DNA of 64,000 nucleotides from a bacterium (GTDB lineage: Bacteria; Joyebacterota; Joyebacteria; Joyebacterales; Joyebacteraceae): positions 3,412 to 67,411 of the forward strand of contig JALGZK010000011.1 of the NCBI GenBank assembly GCA_025774935.1. Reading direction: 5' to 3'. The notes below the pieces were generated by a model. That model was not told the origin of the DNA. It searched no databases and saw only the letters and a list, made by a program, of their open reading frames with translations. Below, piece by piece: positions 51,507 to 63,804 of this stretch (its first letter is position 1; every line of letters begins with the position of its first letter). Made by a program: the position numbers and the translations under genes.

Positions 51507-52484
51507 GTGAAGCGTAAGATCTCTGTAGAAGACATCGACGCGGTCCACCTCTACGGCCGGAACGACGCGAACCTCCGGCTCATCCACGACGCGTTCGCCG
51601 CGCGCGTGACCGCGCGCGGGGGCGAGATCACGATCGTGGGGGACGACGACGCGGAGGTGCAGCAGATCGAGGCGGTGCTGACCGAGATGGCGAACCTCGT
51701 CCGCCGCGGCCGCACCGTGAGGCGGGAGGACGTGGAGTACGCCATCAGGATGGTCACGTCCGACCGCGGGGAGGAGCTGTCGCGCTTCTATGCCGGCGGC
51801 ACCAGACTTCAGGGACTCAAGAAGCCGGTCGAGCCGAAGACCGTCGGTCAGAAGAAGTACGTCGAGGCGATGCAGGAGCACGACATCGTCGTCTCGATCG
51901 GACCCGCCGGGACGGGGAAGACGTACCTCGCGGTCGCGATGGCGGTCGCCGCGCTCAGGCTCAAGGAGGTCGAGCGCATCGTGCTCGTCCGTCCCGCCGT
52001 CGAAGCGGGGGAGAGTCTCGGGTATCTTCCCGGCGACTATCAGGAGAAGATCGCGCCGTACCTCCGGCCGCTCTACGACGCGCTGAGGGACATGATGGAC
52101 TACGAGAAGGTCAAGCGGCTGACGGAGATCGGGACGATCGAGGTAATACCGCTCGCGTACATGCGCGGGCGGACGCTCAACGACGCCTTCGTCATCCTCG
52201 ATGAGGCACAGAACAGTACGATGCCCCAGATGAAGATGTTCCTCACGAGACTCGGCTTCAACTCGAGAGCCGTCGTCACGGGAGACATCACGCAGATCGA
52301 CCTCGCCAACTCCGAGATGTCGGGGCTCGTGAGGATCCAGGAGATCCTCGACGACATCCGCGGAATCGAGTTCGTCTATCTCAACGAGAGCGATGTGGTA
52401 CGGCACCGACTCGTGCGTGAGATCATCAAGGCCTTCGAACGGTACGCGAAGACGCGGGAAGAGCGGGCCCGGGAGGACGACTGA
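51507..52484 (+). CDS. PhoH-family ATPase
   Basis: A 325-aa protein with a GTG start at 51507. Walker A GPAGTGKT near residue 133, Walker B AFVILDEAQN, and PhoH motifs RPAVEAGESLGYLPGDYQEK. PhoH-like ATPases bind RNA and are usually linked to ybeY in bacteria, as here. The stop touches the start of the HD gene. Confidence 0.93.
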   Translation: MKRKISVEDIDAVHLYGRNDANLRLIHDAFAARVTARGGEITIVGDDDAEVQQIEAVLTEMANLVRRGRTVRREDVEYAIRMVTSDRGEELSRFYAGGTRLQGLKKPVEPKTVGQKKYVEAMQEHDIVVSIGPAGTGKTYLAVAMAVAALRLKEVERIVLVRPAVEAGESLGYLPGDYQEKIAPYLRPLYDALRDMMDYEKVKRLTEIGTIEVIPLAYMRGRTLNDAFVILDEAQNSTMPQMKMFLTRLGFNSRAVVTGDITQIDLANSEMSGLVRIQEILDDIRGIEFVYLNESDVVRHRLVREIIKAFERYAKTREERAREDD

Positions 52485-54835
52485 TGGCTCACCTGTTCGG
52501 ACGGAGACGGGAACGACCCGCGCGGACCGAACGTGTCCGTCTTGGGAACGGCGCGGAGGAGGAGCGCGTCGACGCCGACGAGCGGTCGCGTTCGATCCTC
52601 TACGCGAGCCTGACCCTCCTCGCGTTCCTCGTGATCCTGGAGCTGCTCTTTCCCGGCGCCATCCCCGAGAGCGGCATCGAGCTCCAGGTCGGTCAGGTCG
52701 CCACCGAAGAGCTCGTAGCGCCGTTCGACTTCGACGTCCTGAAGTCGGAGGAGGCGCTCGAGACCGAACGCGCGTCGAGGGAGGCGAGCGTCGTTCCGGT
52801 CTACAGCTTCAGCCGCGCGATTCAGGCCGACCACCGCCAGATCCTCGGCGACCTCGTGACGCGGATCTACGACGTCCGCGAGGGCGACGAGTCCGACCGC
52901 CAGAAACTCGAGATGCTCGGGCAGCTCGGGTACGCGCTCTCCGACACCACCAGGCTGATCCTCCTCGACCCGGACAGGTCCAGGGAGGTCGAGGAGCGCG
53001 CGCGCGTCGTGCTCTTCCTCCTGTACGAGCGAGGTATCCTGCCGGCCCGCGGACATCCGCCTCTCGAGAACGAAGAGACGATCGTGCTCCTCAAGGACGA
53101 CGAAGAGTCGATGGAGCGCGTCGGGACGTTCCACCGCGAGGAGAACCTCCCCGATCTCGTGGCGGCGGAGGCGTCGAGGACGTTCGACGACCCCGCGATG
53201 TCGAGGGCGGTCGCCGAGATCGTCACTCCGTTCCTGGTCGGGAACGTCGTCTACGACTCGGACGTGACCGATCAGAGAAGACGGGCCGCGCGCGACGCCG
53301 TGAGCGAACTGACCGGCGTCGACGTGAAGAAGAACGAGGTCATACTCGAGCGCGGCGAGCGGATCACGAAGGACCACGTCAACGTGGTCAGGTCGATGAA
53401 CGAGAAGCGGGCGGAGCTTCTCATGATGGAGGAGGGCCACAAGCGGTTCTTCCCGGTTCTGGGAAGGGCCCTCTCGGCTGCGCTCCTCCTCGGGCTTCTC
53501 TCGCTCTACGCGGGCGTCCGCCGGAAGAAGTTCCTCTTCGGGATGCGCCCGGCACTGCTCTTCCTGGTCGTCGTGATTCTCGTCATGATCGGCGCCGCCG
53601 TGGTGCACGGTATCGCCGACGCGTCGGAGTTCCTCGTACCGGTCGCGATTCTCGCGATGCTCTTCTCGATGCTCCTGGGGTTCGAGATCGCCGTAGTCTC
53701 CCTCTTCGTCCTGATCCTCCTCGTCTCGCTCTACACCGGCTTCGGCCTCCCGTTCGCGATCGTCTCGCTCGTCGCCGGCACCGTCGCTGCGTTCTCGGTG
53801 AGGCGCGTGAGGAACCGCGAGGACTTCTACTGGTCGGGGATTCGCGTCGTCGCCGCCTACGCGGTCGCGATCCTGGTCGTCGACATCGCGCGGCTCGAGC
53901 TGGGCGTCAGCACGCTCACCCGGATCGGGTGGGGGGGCCTGAATGCGATCGTGAGCATGGGGATCGTGGTCGTGACGCTCCCGCTCTTCGAGCGAGGGTT
54001 CCGCGTGACCACCGACATCACGCTGCTAGAGCTCGCCGACATGAACAAGCCGCTTCTCAGGAAGATGGCGATGACCGCGCCCGGCAGCTACCACCACAGC
54101 ATCGTCGTCGGCAACCTCGCCGAGGCGGCAGCGGAGGCGATCAAGGCCAACGGCCTCCTCGCGCGGGTGGGGGCGTACTACCACGACATCGGCAAGCTCG
54201 TGGGGCCCGGCTACTTCGTCGAGAACCAGCAAGGGCTCGAGCCTGAGGACAGCAAGCACACGGCGATCAAGCCGAAGATGTCGAGCATGGTCCTTCGGGC
54301 TCACGTCAAGGACGGCGAGGAGCTCGCGCGGAAGGAGGGGCTCCCGGAGCCGATCATCGACGTCATCAGGGAACACCATGGGACCGGCGTCATGGAGTTC
54401 TTCTACAACAAGGCGCTCGAGGAGGCCCAGGACCCGGGCGAGGTGAGCAAGGCCAACTACAGCTATCCGGGACCGCGGCCGCGCAGCAAGGAGTCCGCGA
54501 TCATCGCGCTCGCCGACACGATCGAGGCGCGCGTCAGGTCGTCCGCGGAGACGGCCACCCCGAAGCGGATCGAGGCCGAGATCGACGCCGTGATGGAGAA
54601 GCGCTGGCGGGACCACCAGCTCGACGACGCCGAGCTCACGCTCGCGGACCTCCGGAAGATTCGCGACGCCTTCTTCCGCGTGCTCGTCGGGATGTACCAT
54701 CAGCGCCTCAAGTACCCCGATCAGGACGGGGAGGGCGAGACGGAAGAGGGGAACGGCGAAGCGGGAAGCGGTCAGAACGGGCTCGTCGAGGCCGGGAATG
54801 GCGATCAGGATCGTCGACAGGCAGAAGAGAACTAA
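52484..54835 (+). CDS. 7TM-HD membrane phosphodiesterase (PgpH-like, c-di-AMP)
   Basis: A 783-aa protein. One span near residues 38-55, a long extracytoplasmic region to ~330, a cluster of about seven hydrophobic segments at ~330-510, then the HD domain: PGSYHHSIVVGNLAEAA, YYHDIGKLVGPGYFVENQ, IREHHGT. This matches PgpH-type enzymes that degrade cyclic di-AMP. It sits between phoH and ybeY, a common gene order. ybeY overlaps its 3' end by 38 nt. Confidence 0.9.
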   Translation: MAHLFGRRRERPARTERVRLGNGAEEERVDADERSRSILYASLTLLAFLVILELLFPGAIPESGIELQVGQVATEELVAPFDFDVLKSEEALETERASREASVVPVYSFSRAIQADHRQILGDLVTRIYDVREGDESDRQKLEMLGQLGYALSDTTRLILLDPDRSREVEERARVVLFLLYERGILPARGHPPLENEETIVLLKDDEESMERVGTFHREENLPDLVAAEASRTFDDPAMSRAVAEIVTPFLVGNVVYDSDVTDQRRRAARDAVSELTGVDVKKNEVILERGERITKDHVNVVRSMNEKRAELLMMEEGHKRFFPVLGRALSAALLLGLLSLYAGVRRKKFLFGMRPALLFLVVVILVMIGAAVVHGIADASEFLVPVAILAMLFSMLLGFEIAVVSLFVLILLVSLYTGFGLPFAIVSLVAGTVAAFSVRRVRNREDFYWSGIRVVAAYAVAILVVDIARLELGVSTLTRIGWGGLNAIVSMGIVVVTLPLFERGFRVTTDITLLELADMNKPLLRKMAMTAPGSYHHSIVVGNLAEAAAEAIKANGLLARVGAYYHDIGKLVGPGYFVENQQGLEPEDSKHTAIKPKMSSMVLRAHVKDGEELARKEGLPEPIIDVIREHHGTGVMEFFYNKALEEAQDPGEVSKANYSYPGPRPRSKESAIIALADTIEARVRSSAETATPKRIEAEIDAVMEKRWRDHQLDDAELTLADLRKIRDAFFRVLVGMYHQRLKYPDQDGEGETEEGNGEAGSGQNGLVEAGNGDQDRRQAEEN

Positions 54836-55312
54836 GATCGACAGGCGCCTCGTGCGCCGGCTCGTGGAGCGGCTCCTGTCCGACCACGGACGCAAAGGCG
54901 CCGACACCACGATCGTCTTCGCCGACGACGAGTTCATCCGGGGGTACAACCTCGAGTTCCTGGGCCGTGACCGGCCGACCGACGTCCTGGCGTTCGACAT
55001 GGCCGACGGCGGCGCCGAGGGGAACGCGGGAACGAGCGGCGAGGCGCCCCGGGAGCCCCTGCCTGGAGAGCTCGAGACGATTCTCGGCGACGTGATGATT
55101 TCGACCGACCGCGCCGCGGTACAGGCGCGCCGCTACAGGCGCACCCTCGAGCGGGAGATCGCGAAGCTGGTCTCCCACGGGGTCCTCCACCTTCTGGGAT
55201 ATGATCACGAAGAACCCGACGAGCGGGCGGAGATGCGGAAGCTCGAGAACCGCTACGTCCGCGAGTTTCTGAGCGAGCGGCCCCGGGGCGGGCGCGCCCG
55301 CGGAACGAGACG

Positions 55313-55316
<4 letters not shown>
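54798..55316 (+). CDS. ybeY: Endoribonuclease YbeY
   Basis: A 172-aa protein. Zinc-binding HGVLHLLGYDHEE motif near residue 125, preceded by the NLEFLGRDRPTDVLAFDM motif. YbeY matures 16S rRNA and checks ribosomes. It starts inside the HD gene and its stop overlaps the next start. Confidence 0.95.
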
Positions 55317-56592
<1,276 letters not shown>

Positions 56593-56596
<4 letters not shown>

Positions 56597-57858
56597 CGGT
56601 CATCGTTCTCATAGCCGCCGGCGTCGTAATGGCCGCGTTCTTCTCGGGGTCGGAGACGGCGCTCATCTCGCTCAACTGGATCCGTCTCGAGCACTGGCTC
56701 GAGAAAGGACGACGTGGCGCCCGAACCCTCTCCCGGTTCGCCGAGGACCCGCAGCGGCTGCTCGGCACGACGCTCGTCGGAACGAACATCGCGATCGTGA
56801 TGACGTCGTCGCTCGCGTCGTGGCAGCTCCACCACGCGCTGGAACGCTGGCCCGCGGCGTGGGTGGGTCTCTTCTCGACGGTCACCGTCACGGTCGTGCT
56901 TCTTGTGTTCGGGGAGATCATCCCGAAGGTCGTCGGTCGCAGGCACGCCGACGCGATCACGCTCAAGGTCATCTACCCGCTACAGCTCTTGTACTGGCTC
57001 CTGTCGCCGGTTATCGTCATCGTCACCGGGATCGCCAGCGGAGTCCTGAAGCCGTTGGGCGTTCGCACGACCGAATGGCGGCGCCGGCTCACGAAGGACC
57101 AGCTGCGGCTCCTCCTCACGAGCGAGGGGGAGAAGGCGGGCGCCGTCGACGCGCAGGAGACGAAGCTCATCTCGGGGATCTTCGAATTCGCGCTGACGAC
57201 GGTCGAGGAGGTGATGGTCCCGCGAACCGACATCGTGGGACTGTCGCCCGGCGCGACGGTCGGCGACGCCGTGGCGCTCATCCGCGGGCACGGATTCTCG
57301 CGGCTCCCGGTCTTCTCCGAGGAGAAAGACCGGATCGACGGCATGGTGCACTCCCGCGATCTCCTCGGCCTGGAGAGAGAACGCGGCGTCGGAGAGCTCG
57401 TGCGCCCGCTCTCGCACGTTCCCGAGACGAAGACGTGCGACGAGCTGTTCCGCGAACTGCAGGCGAGACGGCAGCACATGGCGGTGGTCGTGGACGAACA
57501 CGGCGGACTCTCGGGCGTCGTCACGCTCGAGGACCTGCTCGAGGAGCTCGTCGGTGAGATCGAGGACGAGTACGACGTCGTCGAGTCGCTCGTGAGGAGG
57601 ATCGGCGACGACCTGTTCGTGGTCGACGGCAGAGCGGAGATCGACACCGTCGAGGACGCCCTCGGGCTGGACCTTCCGGAGGGCGACTACAACACGATCG
57701 CCGGCCTGGTCCTGTCGGCGCTCGGGAGGATCCCGGAGCCGGGCGACGAGGTCGTGGTCGCCGGGCTCGAGCTCAGGGTCATCTCCGCGAGCGCGACGAG
57801 GGTCGGGAAGATCAGAGTGAGGACGAGATGGGCGAAGCCGAGGGACGCACAGGCATAG
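56593..57858 (+). CDS. CNNM/CorC-type transporter with CBS pair (copy 2)
   Basis: A 421-aa protein with a GTG start at 56593 overlapping the first copy's stop by 4 nt. It has the same domain order: [16 protein letters not shown] membrane domain, [16 protein letters not shown] pair, [29 protein letters not shown], and [19 protein letters not shown]. The tandem arrangement suggests a heteromeric pair or substrate specialisation. Confidence 0.9.
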
Positions 57859-58529
57859 ACGGACAGGACGCCGGGGGTTCGCAGGCCGCCCAGCCGCCGA
57901 TCGAGGTGCGGGCCGCAACGAGGCCCGGGCCGCTCCGGGTGCTCCGCCGCTGGTTCCTCACCGGCCTGATCGTGCTCCTGCCGGCAGCGATCAGCGTCTT
58001 CGTGCTCTGGCGGCTCTTCTTCGGGCTCGACCGCATCCTCGGTCCTTACGTCGAGCAGTATCTGAACAGGCACATCCCCGGCATCGGACTCGTGGCGCTC
58101 CTCCTCCTCATCATCGTCATAGGCGCGGTCGCGAGCAACTTCATCGGGCGGAAGTTCATCCAGCTCGGGGAACGCGTCGTCGAGAGGATCCCCGTCGTTC
58201 GCTGGATCTACCGAACGACCAAGGGCCTCTTCTCGACGGTGCTGCACGAGCGGTCGACGAGCTTCCGCAAGGTAGTCCTCGTGCCGTTCCCCGACAAGGG
58301 GAGCTACAGCCTCGCGTTCCAGACGGCCGAGGACGCCGGCCAGCTCGGCGACGCCGTCGGCCGCCCGATGATCACCGTCTTCCTCCCGACGACGCCGAAC
58401 CCGACGTCCGGGTTCTTCCTCGTCGTTCCGCAGGAAGACGTGATCACGCTCCCGATGACCGTCAACGAGGGGCTCCGTCTCGTCATCTCCGCCGGAGCCC
58501 TGACGCGCGAGGGCAACCACGCGCCGTAG
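57828..58529 (+). CDS. DUF502 membrane protein
   Basis: A 233-aa protein overlapping the 3' end of the CNNM gene. Two hydrophobic segments (FLTGLIVLLPAAISVFVLW and IGLVALLLLIIVIGAVASNF), then RIPVVRWIYRTTKGLF and a soluble part ending GFFLVVPQEDVI. This is the DUF502 pattern; function unknown, often near membrane or tRNA genes. Confidence 0.88.
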   Translation: MGEAEGRTGIDGQDAGGSQAAQPPIEVRAATRPGPLRVLRRWFLTGLIVLLPAAISVFVLWRLFFGLDRILGPYVEQYLNRHIPGIGLVALLLLIIVIGAVASNFIGRKFIQLGERVVERIPVVRWIYRTTKGLFSTVLHERSTSFRKVVLVPFPDKGSYSLAFQTAEDAGQLGDAVGRPMITVFLPTTPNPTSGFFLVVPQEDVITLPMTVNEGLRLVISAGALTREGNHAP

Positions 58530-58605
58530 GTTGGGTTCGCGGGCCGCTGTGCCTCCGCAGCGCATGCGTTCGCCCGTTCGTATCGAACACTCGAGGACCG
58601 CTTTC

Positions 58606-59949
58606 ATGGTCGAACATCACGACGAGAATGTTGTGCATCTCGATCCCGCGGCTTCGCCAGAGTCGATGGCGGAGCGGCTCGCCGGGCTCCATCCCGCCGA
58701 CATCGCGGCGTCGCTCGAGCGCGTCGAGGTCGAGATGGTGACCCGGGTCCTGCGCCAGCTGGACCAGGAGACGGCGGGCGACGTCCTCGTGAACCTCGAC
58801 GAGCACACGCGGGCGGAGGTGCTCGCGATCCTGAACGCCCCGGAGATCGCCGGCGTCGCCGGGGAGCTCGAGTCGGACGACGCCGCCGACGTCATCGGCG
58901 CGCTCGAGGAGCCGAAGCGGGACGCGGTCCTCGCGAAGCTGGAAGAGGACGACCGGAAGGTCGTGGAGGACCTGCTCCAGTACACCGACGAGTCCGCGGG
59001 TGGCATCATGACCTCGGAGTTCGTCTACGTCGACCAGGACGCCCGCGTCGACGATGCGATAGCCGTGATCCGGGAGGCTGCCGACGAGCTCGACGAGATC
59101 CACAACGTCTACGTCACCGATCGCGACCGCAGGCTCCGCGGGGTGATATCGCTCCGCACTCTCGTCCTCGCGCAGCCGGGCGCACGCGTCGAGGATCTGA
59201 TGGAGCCCGACGTCGTCACCGTCTCCGCCGACATGGACCAGGAGGACGTCGCGGAGGTCTTCAGGAAGTACGATCTCGTCGCGATCCCCGTCGTCGATCC
59301 GGACGGGACTCTCGCGGGACGGATCACCGTCGACGACATCATGGACGTCATGTACGAGGAGGCGGAGGAAGACATCAGCATCATGGCCGGAACGAGGGAG
59401 GAGGAGTTCCACGAGGACTCGGCGCTCCGAGTCTCCCGGATCCGGCTGCCCTGGCTCGTGGTGGGGGCGCTCGGCGGGCTCGGGTCGGCCACCGTGATGA
59501 ACTTCTACCGCCTCTCGCTCGAGAAGGTGCTGGCTCTCGCGTTCTTCGTGCCCGTGATCACGGCAATGGGCGGGAACGTTGGGCTTCAGACCTCGACGAT
59601 CATCGTCCGGAGCATGAGGACCGACCGCCGGCTCGTCGGCGAGACGCGCCAGCGGCTCCTCCGGGAGTGGAGGGTGGCGATCACCAACGCCATCATCCTG
59701 GGAGGAGCCATCTACCTGATCGTGGGGCTCTGGTTCGGCGACTGGCGTCTCGCGGCCGTCGTCGGGGGCTCGCTCGCCGCAGTGATCCTGGTGGCGGCGA
59801 CGCTCGGAACCGTCATGCCGTTCGCGCTCAGGCGCATCGGGATCGACCCCGCCGTGGCCCAGGGTCCGTTCGTGACCACACTGAACGACATCATCGGGAT
59901 ACTCGTCTACCTAGGCCTCGCGAGCACGTTCATCGAGAGGCTCGGGTAG
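58606..59949 (+). CDS. mgtE: Magnesium transporter MgtE
   Basis: A 447-aa protein; ATG 58606 has GAGGA 8 nt upstream. N-terminal helical Mg-sensor domain, CBS pair (LMEPDVVTVSADMDQEDV ... DDIMDVMYEEAEEDI), then five membrane segments with the pore motif FFVPVITAMGGNVGLQTSTIIVRSM. Mg2+ channel gated by internal magnesium. No M-box riboswitch was seen upstream. Confidence 0.96.
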   Translation: MVEHHDENVVHLDPAASPESMAERLAGLHPADIAASLERVEVEMVTRVLRQLDQETAGDVLVNLDEHTRAEVLAILNAPEIAGVAGELESDDAADVIGALEEPKRDAVLAKLEEDDRKVVEDLLQYTDESAGGIMTSEFVYVDQDARVDDAIAVIREAADELDEIHNVYVTDRDRRLRGVISLRTLVLAQPGARVEDLMEPDVVTVSADMDQEDVAEVFRKYDLVAIPVVDPDGTLAGRITVDDIMDVMYEEAEEDISIMAGTREEEFHEDSALRVSRIRLPWLVVGALGGLGSATVMNFYRLSLEKVLALAFFVPVITAMGGNVGLQTSTIIVRSMRTDRRLVGETRQRLLREWRVAITNAIILGGAIYLIVGLWFGDWRLAAVVGGSLAAVILVAATLGTVMPFALRRIGIDPAVAQGPFVTTLNDIIGILVYLGLASTFIERLG

Positions 59950-59980
59950 CGCTCCCGCTGCTCGCGCGGCAGGAGGGGGA

Positions 59981-60778
59981 ATGGCGCTCGTCAAGTCGCG
60001 GGCGGTCGTACTGCGCACCTACCGGCTCGGTGAGACGAGCAATGTCGTCGTGTGCTATACTGAGAACTTCGGCAAGGTGCGCCTCGTGGCGAAGGGAGCG
60101 CGGAAGGGAGGGGGCCGTCTCGGAGCCGCCCTGGAGCCTCTTCTGGTCTCCGGGGTCGTCTTCTACCGGCGGGAGGGCGGTGACCTCTCGCTCGTGTCCC
60201 AGGCCGAGGTCGAGCGCGAGTTCCCGGAACTGCGCCGCGACGTCGTCCGCATGGCGTACGGGAGCGCAGTCGCCGAGCTCGTCGACAAGCTCGTACCGGG
60301 GGAGGAATCCGATCCCCGGCTCTTCGGGATCATCGTCGGCGCGCTCGAGGAGATCGACGCGGCACCCGAGGCCGAGCTGGACGTCGCCCTCTGGAGGTTC
60401 GAGCTCGCCCTCGCGCGCGAGCTTGGGTACACGCCCGAGTTCGGACGATGCGTTCTCTGCGGGAACGAGGCCGGGCGAGACGCGCGGTTCTCGGCCCGCC
60501 ACGGGGGAGTCGTCTGCGGCGGATGCCTGGCGACGCGGCCGGAGGTTCCGGTCGCGGGCGCCGCGGCGTCGGCCGCCATCGCGGCACTGGCGGCCGGCGA
60601 GGACATCTCGGGCGGCTCGCTCGACGCCGTCGTCCGTGACGAGATAGGGAGCACGCTGACGGACTTCCTCGGCGAGCATGCGGGGCGGTCCCTGAGACTG
60701 AGATCGATCGACTTCCTGGCGCAGGTCAGGAGGATGGAGCACTCGCAAACCGAACCGGACCAACACGATGAAGACTGA
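59981..60778 (+). CDS. recO: DNA repair protein RecO
   Basis: A 265-aa protein. N-terminal OB fold ([38 protein letters not shown]), a helical domain, and a zinc site (CVLCG ... CGGC). RecO anneals ssDNA and loads RecA. The stop overlaps the glyQ start, the usual recO-glyQ-glyS order. Confidence 0.94.
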   Translation: MALVKSRAVVLRTYRLGETSNVVVCYTENFGKVRLVAKGARKGGGRLGAALEPLLVSGVVFYRREGGDLSLVSQAEVEREFPELRRDVVRMAYGSAVAELVDKLVPGEESDPRLFGIIVGALEEIDAAPEAELDVALWRFELALARELGYTPEFGRCVLCGNEAGRDARFSARHGGVVCGGCLATRPEVPVAGAAASAAIAALAAGEDISGGSLDAVVRDEIGSTLTDFLGEHAGRSLRLRSIDFLAQVRRMEHSQTEPDQHDED

Positions 60779-61706
60779 TCGCAAGGGACTCACGTTCCAG
60801 GACATCATCCTCCGGCTCCAGCAGTACTGGGCGGACTACGGCTGCATCATGGCGCAGACGTACAACGCGGCGGTGGGCGCCGGGACCTTCAACCCGGCGA
60901 CCTTCCTCAGGTCCCTCGGACCGGAGCCATGGAAGGTCGCGTACGTCGAGCCGTCACGCCGCCCGAAGGACGGGCGCTACGGCGAGAACCCGATCCGGAT
61001 GCAGCAGTTCCTTCAGTACCAGGTCCTCCTGAAGCCGCCGCCAGACGACGTGCTCGACGTCTACTTCGCGAGCCTCGAGGCTCTCGGCATCGCGCTCAAG
61101 GAGCACGACATCAGGCTCGTCAAGGACGACTGGGAGTCCCCGACCCTCGGCGCGGCCGGTCTCGGGTGGGAGATCTGGATCGACGGGATGGAGATCACGC
61201 AGTTCACGTACTTCCAGCAGGTCGGAGGGTTTGACCTGGAGGTCCCGTCCGTCGAGATCACCTACGGTCTCGGGAGGCTCGGCACGTTCCTTCAGGGCGT
61301 AGACAGCTTCTTCGATCTCGACTGGGCGCCCGGTGTGAAGTTCGGGGAGATCCAGAAGCGTCTGGAGATCGACTTCTCGAAGTACCACTTCGAAGAGGCC
61401 GACGTCCCGTTCCACAGGGAGCTCTTCGACAAGGCGGAATCCGAGGCCTTCAGGCTCTTCGACCTGGACCTCATCGGTCCGGCATACGAGTACGTGCTCC
61501 TGTGCTCTCACGCGTTCAACGTGCTCGACGCGCGCGGGGCCATCAGCGTCACGGAGCGGACCGGTTACATCGGGAGGGTCCGGAAGCTGGCGCGCAAGGC
61601 CGCGATCCGATACGTCGAGTTCAGGAAGGAGCTCGGATTCCCGCTCCTCCCCGATGGGGGAAAGGGTGCGGCCGCCGCGCCGAGCCGGGAAGGGGGGGAC
61701 GCGTAA
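60768..61706 (+). CDS. glyQ: Glycyl-tRNA synthetase alpha subunit
   Basis: A 312-aa protein: [56 protein letters not shown], and [16 protein letters not shown], all hallmarks of the alpha subunit of the bacterial alpha2beta2 GlyRS. Its TAA shares a base with the glyS ATG (61706). Confidence 0.97.
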   Translation: MKTDRKGLTFQDIILRLQQYWADYGCIMAQTYNAAVGAGTFNPATFLRSLGPEPWKVAYVEPSRRPKDGRYGENPIRMQQFLQYQVLLKPPPDDVLDVYFASLEALGIALKEHDIRLVKDDWESPTLGAAGLGWEIWIDGMEITQFTYFQQVGGFDLEVPSVEITYGLGRLGTFLQGVDSFFDLDWAPGVKFGEIQKRLEIDFSKYHFEEADVPFHRELFDKAESEAFRLFDLDLIGPAYEYVLLCSHAFNVLDARGAISVTERTGYIGRVRKLARKAAIRYVEFRKELGFPLLPDGGKGAAAAPSREGGDA

Positions 61707-63804
61707 TGCAGCGAGACCTCTTCCTGGAGATTGGAGTGGAGGAGCTCCCCGCGACCTACGTGGCGCCAGCGGTCGACGACCTCAAGGCCGCCCTCGTCCG
61801 GGAGCTCGACGCGGCTCGCCTCGCGTTCGACGCCGACGGGATTCGCACCTACGCGACCCCGAGGCGGATAGCGATCGCCTGCCCGGGTGTCGCGGGCAGC
61901 CAGGAGACACGCGTGCGCCAGGTGACCGGACCTCCCGCGAAGATCGCATTCGCCGAGGACGGTTCGCCGACGAAGGCCGCGCTCGGGTTCGCGAAGTCGC
62001 AGGGCGTCGACGTTGCGGACCTCGCGGTGGAGGGCGACTACGTGCAGGTCGAGGTGACCGACGAAGGTCGCTCCGCCGCGGACGTTCTTCCCGAACACCT
62101 CACCGCCGCCATCGGCGCGATCGGCTTCCCGAAGACCATGCACTGGGGGCACGGGACGCGCTTCGGCCGCCCGATACGCTGGCTCGTCGCGCTCCTCGGG
62201 GACGACGTCCTCGATCTCGAGTACGCGGGCGTCCGCGCCGGTAACGAGACGTTCGGGTTCCGGTTCTGGGCGCCTGGCCCGCACCGGGTCAAGGGCGCCT
62301 CCGACTACCTCGAGGTCCTCGAGCGAGCGTACGTCGTCGCTGACGTCGATGCGCGCCGCGAGAGCATCCGGGCGTCGGTCGACCGCGCCGCCGACGAGTG
62401 CGGCGGGACCGCCGTTCCGGACGAGGACCTCCTCGATGAGGTGACTTACCTCGTGGAGTACCCGACCGTGTTCGTCGGTCGGTTCGACGAGCGGTTCGTC
62501 GAGCTTCCGAAAGACGTGGTCGTCGCCGCGATGAAGGGACACCAGCGCTACTTCGCGGTCGAGTCCAAGGACGGACGCCTGTTGCCGCGCTTTCTCTGCG
62601 TCATGAACGGTCCTCCGGACCACATCGAGAGTATCCGCCGCGGGAACGAGCGGGTGCTCGAGTCCCGGCTCGACGACGCGGAGTTCTACTGGAAGGAAGA
62701 CACGAAGACGGCGCTCGCGGACAAGGTCGACGCCCTCAAGAACGTGGTCTGGCTGGAAGGACTCGGCACGCTCTACGAGAAGGCCGAGAGACTCGAGACG
62801 CTGGCAGGTGACATCGCAGCGCGGCTGGGGTCGAAGGACGCAGATGCTGCCGTGCGCGCGGCGCGGCTCGCGAAGGCCGACCTAGTAACCGAGATGGTCA
62901 AGGACGGGAAGGAATTCACCGAGCTCCAGGGGATCATGGGCCGCGAGTACGCGATGATGTCGAACGAGCCCGAGGCGGTCGCGACGGCTATCTGCCGAGA
63001 TTCGCAGGAGATCGCTTGCCGGAGACCGACGCTGGACTCATCTTGAGCATCGCGGACAGACTCGACTCGATCGTAGGCTGCTTCGCCGCCGGTCTCGTGC
63101 CCACGGGGTCACAGGACCCCTACGCGCTCCGACGCCAGGCCATCGGGCTCGTCCGCATGATCGACGAGAAGAAGCTCGCGCTGTCGCTGACCGAGCTGAT
63201 AGCGGCCGCGGCCGCAGGACACGGTGTCGAGAACACCGCGTCGTCCGAGGCCGTGACGGGCGTGCTCGGGTTCGTGAGGCAGCGCGCGCGCAACTTCTTC
63301 ATCGACGCCGGATACTCGTACGATCTCGTGGACGCCGTGCTCGAGGCGTCGTTCGACGAGCTCGTCGGCGTGCGGCCGAGGATCGAGGCGCTGACGCACT
63401 TCAGAATCGAGGCGCTGACGCACTTCAGAGCTTCGGAGGACTTCGAAGGGCTCGTGATCGGCGCCCGCCGCGTGATGAACATCCTGAAGGGTCAGGAAGG
63501 GCACGCGCACGATCCGGGCGCGCTCGTGGAGCCGTCGTCGAAGGCGCTCGAGGAAACGAGGGTGAGCGCGGTCGGCGCCGTCGACAAGGCGCTCGCGGCC
63601 GGGGACTTCGACGCGGCCGTGCGGGAGCTCCTGAGTCTCAGGAAGCCGATCGACACGTTCTTCGACGACGTCATGGTGATGGTCGACGACGAGCGTCTCA
63701 GGTCGGCGAGGCTCGGGCTCCTGGCCGGAGTGCGCGACCTCTTCCTCACGATCGCGGACTTCGCCAAGGTAGTGCTCGAGGGGGAGGACAGGGAGGACGC
63801 ATGA
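61706..63804 (+). CDS. glyS: Glycyl-tRNA synthetase beta subunit, frameshifted
   Basis: ATG 61706 (QRDLFLEIGVEELPATYV). The first frame runs normally to about 62986 (GIMGREYAMMSNEPEAVAT), then continues out of frame to a stop at 63046. The correct continuation (YLPRFAG ... LPETDAGLILSIADRLDSIVG ... LVPTGSQDPYALRR) starts at 62989 in the next frame and runs to 63804. By comparison with usual GlyS (an AL-NEQY-type link here), about four residues and a base are missing, equal to roughly a 13-nt deletion. A 24-bp duplication lies further on. It is either a sequencing/assembly fault in an essential gene, or a real lesion. Confidence 0.85.
63382..63429 (+). repeat. 24-bp perfect tandem duplication inside glyS
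   Basis: Positions 63382-63405 and 63406-63429 are identical. In frame it doubles the octapeptide IEALTHFR in a region that is normally a single V-EAL-FR segment of GlyS. Confidence 0.95.

Noticed and set aside
61706-63804. Programmed frameshift in glyS
   Set aside because: No slippery heptamer or downstream stimulator is visible at 62980-62995, and residues are missing from the product, which fits a deletion better than programmed shifting.
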